A stretch of 7,064 bases of DNA from JBGOUJ01 sp041477005 (GTDB lineage: Bacteria > Acidobacteriota > Terriglobia > Bryobacterales > JACQDG01). Below the pieces are notes generated by a model. The model did not search any database. It saw only the letters and a list, made by a program, of their open reading frames with translations, and had not been told where the DNA came from. The stretch is from assembly GCA_041477005.1 (NCBI GenBank), contig JBGOUJ010000414.1, positions 1 to 7,064 of the forward strand. Reading direction: 5' to 3'. Every line of letters starts with the position of its first letter. The stretch's first letter is position 1. The position numbers and the translations under genes were made by a program. Below, piece after piece: positions 1-5,296 of the stretch.

Positions 1-2
1 AC

Positions 3-980
3 CGGATGCCGATCGTGCGCGGCTTCCAGAACCGCTATCACACCGGTCTGGCCTGGAGCCTTCGCCCCTTCAGTTTTTCCCTGTTCTCAGCGCTGGGCTG
101 GGACACGCAAGCGGCCGGCTGGCGCGCCTCCTGGCGCCCGAGCTTGGTCCTGGTCGCGCTCGCCGTCCTGGCGGCCATCGCCTTCTTCGGCGGCCTCCGC
201 GACCGCCTCCGAGCCGGGGCGCCGCAGGGGCCCGCCAGGGAGCGGTTGGGCGAGCTTCTGTTGTGGTCCGTCGCCGGTGTGATTCTGACCTACCTCCCCC
301 TGGCCCGGCTGACCACGTTCGAGTGGCGCTACCTTTACGTCCTCTCGCTTTTCCTGGTTCCCGCCGGTATCGCGTTGCTGGCCCTGCTGCCCCGGCCGGC
401 GCGCCTCGTCCTGACGTTTCTGGCGGTCGTCTATGGCCTCGGGCAGACCTACTTTGAAATCCGCCAGTGCTGGATCCCCCAAAGCCGGATCGCGCGAGAG
501 ATCATCGATACCGTCCAGGCGGCCGGCCCGGTCGCCTCCCACGAGGTCTTCATCTTTTCCGGCACGCCCTATACCACCGGAATCGCCCCCAGCTTCCTCA
601 CCGGCGCGAGTTGGCCCATCGGCGCCATGCTCGAGCACTACACCAAGGCCGACCACGTCCCGGGCGCTCGCGACCTGGTGATCAATGAGCACAGCGAGCT
701 GGCCCTTCACTTCCGCGACGGCTTCGTGCCTTTCCACCGGCAGGATCTCCACCGGGTCCGCGTGTATCTGCTGGCCCCGGACGGCCGCTTCGTTCCCAGG
801 TCCGTGGCAGCGTTGCCGACAGCGGATGGCCGCTGGGAGCTGTTCGCCCTGCGGTCGTTCTCCGGAGGCCCCCTCCCGGCCGGGCCGCTCGCCTTGGAGG
901 ATCTCAAGCGCTCGTCTCTGTTCCAGGAAATTTATTTCCCCCGGCGGGCCAGCAGCCATGAGCAAGCGCTCGGCTTCTGA
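3..980 (+). CDS. C-terminal part of a polytopic membrane protein, possibly GT-C glycosyltransferase-like
   Basis: The reading frame is open from the first complete codon at base 3, so the gene very probably begins upstream and the ATG at base 6 need not be its start. Numbered from that ATG, four hydrophobic segments lie near residues 46-64, 83-100, 107-128 and 132-150. A mostly hydrophilic tail of about 170 residues follows, with no membrane segment (for example VFIFSGTPYTTG near 181-192). A membrane bundle followed by a soluble C-terminal domain is common in GT-C-fold sugar transferases that use lipid-linked donors, but the N-terminal part with the catalytic Asp motif lies outside the window, so the family is inferred. 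GC content is high, matching the membrane gene at the other end of the window. The gene ends 71 bases before the toxin-antitoxin pair. The specific function is not recognised. Confidence 0.7.
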   Translation, partial: RMPIVRGFQNRYHTGLAWSLRPFSFSLFSALGWDTQAAGWRASWRPSLVLVALAVLAAIAFFGGLRDRLRAGAPQGPARERLGELLLWSVAGVILTYLPLARLTTFEWRYLYVLSLFLVPAGIALLALLPRPARLVLTFLAVVYGLGQTYFEIRQCWIPQSRIAREIIDTVQAAGPVASHEVFIFSGTPYTTGIAPSFLTGASWPIGAMLEHYTKADHVPGARDLVINEHSELALHFRDGFVPFHRQDLHRVRVYLLAPDGRFVPRSVAALPTADGRWELFALRSFSGGPLPAGPLALEDLKRSSLFQEIYFPRRASSHEQALGF

Positions 981-992
981 CACCAGGGTGTC
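979..992. repeat. Short inverted repeat over the stop codon of the first gene
   Basis: GACACC-AG-GGTGTC forms a 6-bp inverted repeat with a 2-base centre; as RNA it would be a 5-bp stem with a 4-base loop. It overlaps the TGA of the upstream membrane gene and no T-run follows, so it is a weak candidate for a terminator. It could also be part of the control region of the antitoxin gene. Arms this short can arise by chance. Confidence 0.2.
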
Positions 993-1007
993 GGTCACAT
1001 CCTCGGC

Positions 1008-1023
1008 AGCCGACGATACGGCT
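1008..1023. promoter_or_regulatory. Candidate operator: inverted repeat upstream of the antitoxin gene
   Basis: AGCCG-ACGATA-CGGCT is an inverted repeat with 5-bp arms and a 6-base spacer, ending 28 bases before the antitoxin ATG. VapB-type antitoxins usually repress their own promoter by binding short inverted repeats in this position, so it is a reasonable operator candidate. I see no clear -35/-10 pair to anchor it, and the arms are short. Confidence 0.2.
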
Positions 1024-1051
1024 AGCGAGACAATGTATTGGAAGGAACCCG

Positions 1052-1309
1052 ATGAGCCAATTGACGATCCAGATTCCAGATGACCTCGCACGTTGGCTGG
1101 AGGGCCTTACTGCGGAGCAAAAGAAGAGCGTGGAGCAGGTGGCTCTGGAGCGCTTGTGTTCTCTGGTCTGGAGTGCTGGTTCTCCTGGAGCGGTCCTTCG
1201 CGCCATGATGGAGCCTCCCCACTTGAGCGCCTCAGCGATCGATGATCTTGATGCGGCTATCGCCGGCGGCCGACTGCCGGTGCGCGAGCACAGCGCCTTC
1301 GAGGAGTGA
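1052..1309 (+). CDS. Antitoxin of a VapBC-like toxin-antitoxin pair
   Basis: This 85-residue protein has the size and layout of a small type II antitoxin. The N-terminal half (LTIQIPDDLARWLEGL, about residues 4-19, then a helix to about 35) looks like a DNA-binding domain, possibly ribbon-helix-helix. The acidic C-terminal tail, with DDLDAAIAGGRLP near 64-76 and a final Phe-Glu-Glu, resembles toxin-wrapping segments. The start is supported by a purine-rich ribosome binding site, GGAAGGAA at 1040-1047, just before the ATG. The TGA stop overlaps the GTG start of the PIN gene (GTGA, 1306-1309), as is typical of translationally coupled antitoxin-toxin pairs. In such pairs the antitoxin blocks the PIN RNase and represses the operon. 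Here the toxin is truncated, so the antitoxin may now lack its normal partner. The subfamily is not certain. Confidence 0.75.
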   Translation: MSQLTIQIPDDLARWLEGLTAEQKKSVEQVALERLCSLVWSAGSPGAVLRAMMEPPHLSASAIDDLDAAIAGGRLPVREHSAFEE

Positions 1310-1539
1310 TCCAGCAGGTGACCTACTTGCTTGACACGAACGCCATCAGTGACTTGATGAAGGCTGACTCGCGGATCCGGAACTGGCTGTCCGCGCTACA
1401 CGAGGACGATCGTGTGATCACGTGCACGATCGTTCGAGGCGAGACTCTCTTCGGGATTGCCAAGTTGGCGGAGAGTACGCGCCGCACCGACCTTGAGGTG
1501 AAGGCTCGTCAGTTGGTCAACTTTCCGGTTTGCGCGTAA
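1306..1539 (+). pseudogene. Truncated VapC-like PIN-domain toxin
   Basis: The first 75 or so residues are a clear PIN domain of the VapC type. YLLDTNAISDL at residues 7-17 carries the first catalytic Asp (D10), and TIVRGETLFGIAKL at 41-54 carries the conserved Glu (E46). VapC proteins are usually about 130 residues; this one ends at 77 with TAA at 1537-1539. It lacks the second half with the other metal-binding acids (normally within an ENDLWIA-like helix and a T-R-D segment). I looked in all three forward frames between 1540 and 1632 and saw no continuation, so this looks like a deletion rather than a simple frameshift. Translation could start at the overlapping GTG (1306) or at GTG 1318, which has GAGGAG 11 bases upstream. 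The protein is very probably inactive as a nuclease. Confidence 0.75.
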
Positions 1540-1632
1540 TCCGGCCGAGTGGATGGAACCTGGTGGTCGGTGGAAACGAGTGTCATCCCAGTCGTTTACC
1601 GCCCCCCCATTCAGGTCCACATTCTTCAGCAT

Positions 1633-2148
1633 CTACAGAGACCAGATCCACGCCCGGTCGTAAGCGTGGACGTCCTTCGCGGCGGCAAGAATCCTATCCA
1701 TTTTGTCGCGTGTAATGAATCGCAGGTTGTACTGTACGGCGACGCTGACGATCCACAGGTCGTTCTCCTGAATTCCGAGTTCCCGCGACGTCGTTCGGTC
1801 GAGGAGATCCTCTGGACGCTTTTCCTTCAACCTGCCGCGCGCATCCCGAGTGCCGTATCTTCGGAAAAGCTCTCCTCGCAGTTCACCATACAGGTTGCCC
1901 GTATGCCGATCAACGTCCAGAATCTGGTACTGGAGCAGATTGCTGCGGACTGTTCGATGGCGCGCCGGATCAATACCAAGACTGACCTGAAGTCCATATT
2001 CCACCTCACCGAGAGACACCGAACAGATCGAGATGGAATTGTCGCCTAGTGTGGAAAGGCGTCTACGAACCTCGGCGTGCGACGGATTGCCGACATCAAA
2101 GGCAATGGAAGCGATCGAGGTGTCGAGGAGGTACGCATCAGCAGGCAC
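1633..2148 (-). CDS. PIN-domain nuclease (VapC-like), second gene of the methyltransferase operon
   Basis: This 171-residue protein is a complete PIN domain, a Mg2+-dependent RNase fold used by VapC toxins. Visible catalytic acids are D9 in YLLDTS, E48 in SLGEVEYG, D130 in QENDLWIVSVAV and D148 in ITRD. Between residues about 98 and 125 it carries a basic insert (RYGTRDARGRLKEKRPEDL and following) that makes it longer than the usual 130-residue VapC. The start is GTG at 2148, with no good ribosome binding site, 6 bases after the methyltransferase stop. Translational coupling to that gene is therefore likely. No antitoxin gene lies next to it on the same strand; the antitoxin at 1052 is on the other strand beside a different, truncated PIN gene. 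It may be a toxin held in check by the methyltransferase, or an effector of a defence module. Both roles are inferred from position. Confidence 0.85.
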   Translation of the reverse strand: MPADAYLLDTSIASIAFDVGNPSHAEVRRRLSTLGDNSISICSVSLGEVEYGLQVSLGIDPARHRTVRSNLLQYQILDVDRHTGNLYGELRGELFRRYGTRDARGRLKEKRPEDLLDRTTSRELGIQENDLWIVSVAVQYNLRFITRDKMDRILAAAKDVHAYDRAWIWSL

Positions 2149-2154
2149 GGGTCG

Positions 2155-4671
2155 TTACGTGAGATCCTCGATCATGGCTGTTACAGCGGGATCGTCGATT
2201 AGCTTCAGCCGCTCGAGCGTCAGATGGGCAGCCGAGTTGCGGTATTCCTCAGACAGATATCGGCGAAGCGGGATTGCAGGAACGAAATCTGGAGGGTAAT
2301 AGCCCTCGAATCGCACCGGACCAGGTCTGGGCTCGCCGGCGAAACGATTCAGCACCTCGCGTTCTATACGCGGCGGCAGATCATAACCGGCGAGAACGGC
2401 GGCATCAATCTCGAGGAGCAGCCGATGGCATCTTTGCTCCATGGCGTCCGCGGTTCGAGGATTCTTCAGCCATCGTTCCCGATGGCCCTGGTATTCCCGT
2501 ACGAGAGCAACGATCGATTCGACCTCTGCGGAAGTTAGGGCCGGAATCGGAACTCCCGCCACGATTCTCTTCTGGTTATCGCGAGAGGTGATCTGTAACC
2601 CAACGACGGTGTTCGCCACCGGGCCGACAAGTGTGGCGGCAAGCACCTCGAGGGGCAAATCCTGTTTCGGCCAGACCCCGTGGAACCTCTGCGAGCAGAC
2701 TAGGCCGGAGCGGTCCGGAGCAGCTTCAATCGCCCACACGCGCTCGGTTAGACGTGCAGCGTTTGCAATCACCTTGGGAAGGTGCCACGGACGCCGGTGG
2801 GCCTTGTACAAGATGATGCGATCATCGATTCGCAGGTAGACAGGTTTGAGCGTGAGGTAGGGCTCGAGGCCACCCCTGACTTTCCATAAGCCCGGCACAT
2901 ACCCCTTCTTTGGTTCATCCGATACAAACCGCTCCATCGGCTCCTTGTACTGCACTCCCTGATGGATCTCGGCGACGTCGCCCAGTTTGCGCAAGTGCTG
3001 AGTGGCCTCCAGCAGTTGGCTCAACAAGGGATGCGTCCAAAGCTGCGGTGAATCGGTGAGAGGGCTTTCGCCCCGGTTGTCCCATGTGAGCTTTCCCGTG
3101 CGCAGGAACTCCGGGTAATCGGACTTGCTCACGTACGCGGAGCGGCGCCTGATTGTTGAGCATCCACGGCCATGTGCAACTACGAGAGCTGGTTCGGCTC
3201 TTGAATGGCGAAAAGTACCTTCAGGCAGGACCAGCACCGTCGTTTCACCATAAACCGTGGCAAGCCGGTCCCGCAACGCTTGATAAGTAGGGCCTTGAGT
3301 GAACAGCCGGGGCAGCACAAAACCGAGCATATCCGGCGGATGTTCGAGCACACGCCGAAGGATCTCGGCTGCCTTGTTCGGCCGCTGGATGTTGGGATAG
3401 GCGAGCCGCTCCGGCTCCGTGAAATCTCCGAACGGCGGATTGCATAGCACAATGTGCGCAGCCTTGAGTTGCGCATCTATATCCGGACTAGTGAAGACAT
3501 CACCGGCAGCAATGTTCCAGCCGTTTGGGTTCGGGTAATCGGCCAGCATCAGCGAGTAGACGGCTACCTCCCGAGCGAAGGCGTCAATCTCCATGCCAGC
3601 CAACATGCGCACGCAGTATTCGTGGCGCTGCTCGGTAGTAGCGTCCACCGGCAACAGTCCGCGCAGCCGTGACATGGCGGCGATTAGGAACGGTGCGTGC
3701 CCAGCGAACGGCTCGAACACGGTTCGTTGGTCCGGTGGCAGCGTTTCGAACGGCAGGCTGTTGACAACGTATTCCGCCAATTCGCGAGGCGTCGCGTGAA
3801 TGTCCTGCACGTTGCGGATGTCAGGATCGACAAGCGTGTTTTCGTACACGTATGCGAGCGTCTCGACCGAGAGATTCTGGAGGCTCAGACCGGTCCGTAT
3901 CCGCTCCCAGGCCAACTGGCGCACGCTTGCGTCTTCTAGGACTGCACCGCCGCGCTGTCGGGCAAAGTAATAGCTCTCGACAGCTTGGATGACGCGGTCG
4001 GCGTCGGAATCGGCCCAGGGACCCGGATGCTCACGATCGCCCAGGAGCTTCGCCGCTATCAGGCGGAAGATTAGCCGATACAGGCCTGGGTAACTCAGTC
4101 CACCGCGGTGGCGCGCCTGATAGGCCGCCTGACATTCGGCCAGCACTTCCCGCAGCAACCCGTCCAGCTTGCTCTGTACGGCAGCTTCGAGCATGGGTAC
4201 GAGTCCCAAGTCGAAAAAGTCGAGCTGTCTCGGCCCCGGCCGCTTAATGGTTTTGGCACGCAGGATTTCCTGAGGGCTCCACTCTTGGCGGCGTTCATGG
4301 AGGCGTTGCCGGAACTCAACCGGCGAGAGGCGTTCGATCAGTTCCGGTTCCGCGTCCGCCCGGACCATCCATCTGCCTATGGTGTTGTGGCGGCCGTGAA
4401 GCGTAACGAGCTGGGGTGCGCCCAGGCTGGCGTAGCGCCGCAGCGCGGCCTCCGGCCCGTCGGCGATGGATGCGACAGCGAAACAGGCGGTCCGATAGGA
4501 GGGAGGCTCCTGGGCGAAAGCGGCCAACGAGACCCGCTCCACCGGTGACGCAGCGACGGTTGGGTCGACGAAGGGATAGTTTTCGCGAAGGAGCCCGCCG
4601 GTGTAACCCAGCGTCATCAGTCCATCACGGGTAACGGCCAAAAGCTGGTCCGCTGTCTGCTGCTCGGTCAT
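2155..4671 (-). CDS. Type IIG-like N6-adenine DNA methyltransferase with target-recognition domain
   Basis: This 838-residue enzyme should transfer a methyl group from S-adenosylmethionine to adenine in a specific DNA sequence. From the N-terminus: about 200 residues of unassigned sequence; a helical part; HATPRELAEYVV at 292-303, matching the segment before motif I in N6-methyltransferases; motif I VFEPFAGHAPFL at 318-329, which departs from the usual DPxxGSGxFL; GMEID at 359-363; and catalytic motif IV NPPFGDF at 411-417. FVLP follows at 451-454. Residues about 557-717 (LGDVAEIHQGVQYK at 563-576) look like a target-recognition domain, then a helical C-terminus. The frame extends to a TTG at 4725, but I prefer the ATG at 4671: the TTG overlaps a possible -10 box, and GGAGG lies 12 bases before the ATG. 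I see no PD-(D/E)xK nuclease motif. It is the first gene of an operon with the PIN nuclease. Confidence 0.85.
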   Translation of the reverse strand: MTEQQTADQLLAVTRDGLMTLGYTGGLLRENYPFVDPTVAASPVERVSLAAFAQEPPSYRTACFAVASIADGPEAALRRYASLGAPQLVTLHGRHNTIGRWMVRADAEPELIERLSPVEFRQRLHERRQEWSPQEILRAKTIKRPGPRQLDFFDLGLVPMLEAAVQSKLDGLLREVLAECQAAYQARHRGGLSYPGLYRLIFRLIAAKLLGDREHPGPWADSDADRVIQAVESYYFARQRGGAVLEDASVRQLAWERIRTGLSLQNLSVETLAYVYENTLVDPDIRNVQDIHATPRELAEYVVNSLPFETLPPDQRTVFEPFAGHAPFLIAAMSRLRGLLPVDATTEQRHEYCVRMLAGMEIDAFAREVAVYSLMLADYPNPNGWNIAAGDVFTSPDIDAQLKAAHIVLCNPPFGDFTEPERLAYPNIQRPNKAAEILRRVLEHPPDMLGFVLPRLFTQGPTYQALRDRLATVYGETTVLVLPEGTFRHSRAEPALVVAHGRGCSTIRRRSAYVSKSDYPEFLRTGKLTWDNRGESPLTDSPQLWTHPLLSQLLEATQHLRKLGDVAEIHQGVQYKEPMERFVSDEPKKGYVPGLWKVRGGLEPYLTLKPVYLRIDDRIILYKAHRRPWHLPKVIANAARLTERVWAIEAAPDRSGLVCSQRFHGVWPKQDLPLEVLAATLVGPVANTVVGLQITSRDNQKRIVAGVPIPALTSAEVESIVALVREYQGHRERWLKNPRTADAMEQRCHRLLLEIDAAVLAGYDLPPRIEREVLNRFAGEPRPGPVRFEGYYPPDFVPAIPLRRYLSEEYRNSAAHLTLERLKLIDDPAVTAMIEDLT

Positions 4672-4724
4672 CGGGAAGCCGGGCCTCCGGAGAGTCTTGG
4701 GTGGACGCCAGCGTTTATCAAACA

Positions 4725-4753
4725 AGAATAGCTTAATTTGTTTTTGGCGAAAA
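4725..4753 (-). promoter_or_regulatory. Candidate promoter for the methyltransferase-PIN operon
   Basis: An AT-rich patch (about 4717-4755) stands out against GC-rich surroundings, just upstream of the methyltransferase. On the minus strand it contains TATTCT (4730 down to 4725) as a possible -10 box, with TTTTCG 17 bases further upstream as a poor -35 match. Transcription would then begin near 4718, leaving a leader of about 47 bases before the ATG at 4671. The -35 match is weak. Confidence 0.3.
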
Positions 4754-5076
4754 GGAAAGCCGCTCTCCTCGCGAGCGCCCGGTTTGTTTTCTGGCGGTCC
4801 GGCTTACCGCTTCTTGCCTGAAAGCTGACTCGGCTTGCCATGCTGTTCATCGGCATTCGGTCGGCCTATAACCATTATCGGACTGTCAGAACGTCCCTGA
4901 GCCAAAATGGACGTATCGTCGTCAAACCGGTCAGTGACTAGCCAGTATCCACAGATCCGCTCCGGCCCTGAGTCTGCCGGCGGCGCCTGACGAATCGCAG
5001 GCGGGCCACCCTCGTCCCTTCGGCGGCTAAGTAGATGCAAAATAAGGCGGTTTAGCACCAGCGGCAGGGCCGCCGG

Positions 5077-5104
5077 GACCTTGGCGCAAATTTGCGCCAA
5101 GGTC
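5077..5104. repeat. 28-bp perfect palindrome
   Basis: The left arm GACCTTGGCGCAAA is followed directly by its exact reverse complement TTTGCGCCAAGGTC, giving a 28-bp palindrome with no spacer, centred between 5090 and 5091. No T-run follows on either strand, so it is not a standard intrinsic terminator, though as RNA it would fold strongly. It shares the central GCAAATTTGC with the palindrome 134 bases away. It could be a binding site for a dimeric regulator or a copy of a small palindromic repeat family. Confidence 0.85.
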
Positions 5105-5119
5105 AGGCCGAGGCTAGCC

Positions 5120-5135
5120 GCAAGCGGAAGCTTGC
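5120..5135. repeat. Small hairpin with GGAA loop between the two palindromes
   Basis: GCAAGC-GGAA-GCTTGC forms a 6-bp stem with a GNRA-type tetraloop when read on the plus strand (TTCC loop on the minus strand). It begins 16 bases after the 28-bp palindrome. It may be part of a larger structured repeat unit or a chance hairpin in GC-rich DNA. Confidence 0.4.
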
Positions 5136-5211
5136 ACGTCCGGCAACTCTGGAGAAGGCTTGCCGGCACGTTCCACATCGCCGCAGCCCGGTCCCGCGCC
5201 GGTCCGAAGGA

Positions 5212-5237
5212 ACATCCAGGCAAATTTGCCTGGATGT
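5212..5237. repeat. 26-bp perfect palindrome
   Basis: The left arm ACATCCAGGCAAA is followed directly by its exact reverse complement TTTGCCTGGATGT, centred between 5224 and 5225. It lies 60 bases past the stop codon of the minus-strand GT-C-like gene. The central GCAAATTTGC equals that of the palindrome at 5077, but the outer arms are entirely different, so the two are not simple duplicates. Confidence 0.85.
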
Positions 5238-5296
5238 CCCGGCTGCCGCCCCGCCGTTGGCCGCTCCCCCCAATGCTTCTTCCGCGCCGCACTCGG

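Larger units (their letters stand above)
4672..5296. other. 625-base intergenic region with no convincing gene
   Basis: This gap lies between the stop of the GT-C-like gene and the start of the methyltransferase, both on the minus strand. It holds the AT-rich candidate promoter near 4725, two long perfect palindromes (5077-5104 and 5212-5237) and a small hairpin at 5120-5135. A 180-codon minus-strand frame runs from 5346 to 4804, but it overlaps the end of the GT-C gene in another frame, reads through both palindromes and shows no recognisable domain, so I do not call it. No rRNA, tRNA or CRISPR pattern was seen. Confidence 0.55.

Noticed and set aside
87..1091. 334-codon minus-strand open frame
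   Set aside because: It is antisense to the membrane protein and reads as Gly/Arg/Glu/Gln-rich filler typical of shadow frames in high-GC DNA.
1549..2049. 166-codon plus-strand frame, in the same frame as the truncated toxin after its stop, containing a VETSV-like stretch
   Set aside because: Most of it is antisense to the well-supported PIN gene, and the rest does not contain the missing PIN motifs. The resemblance to a PIN DTS start is too short to trust.
5077..5237. Palindromes considered as CRISPR repeats or intrinsic terminators
   Set aside because: There are only two units with different arms and no regular spacers, and neither strand has a following T-run.
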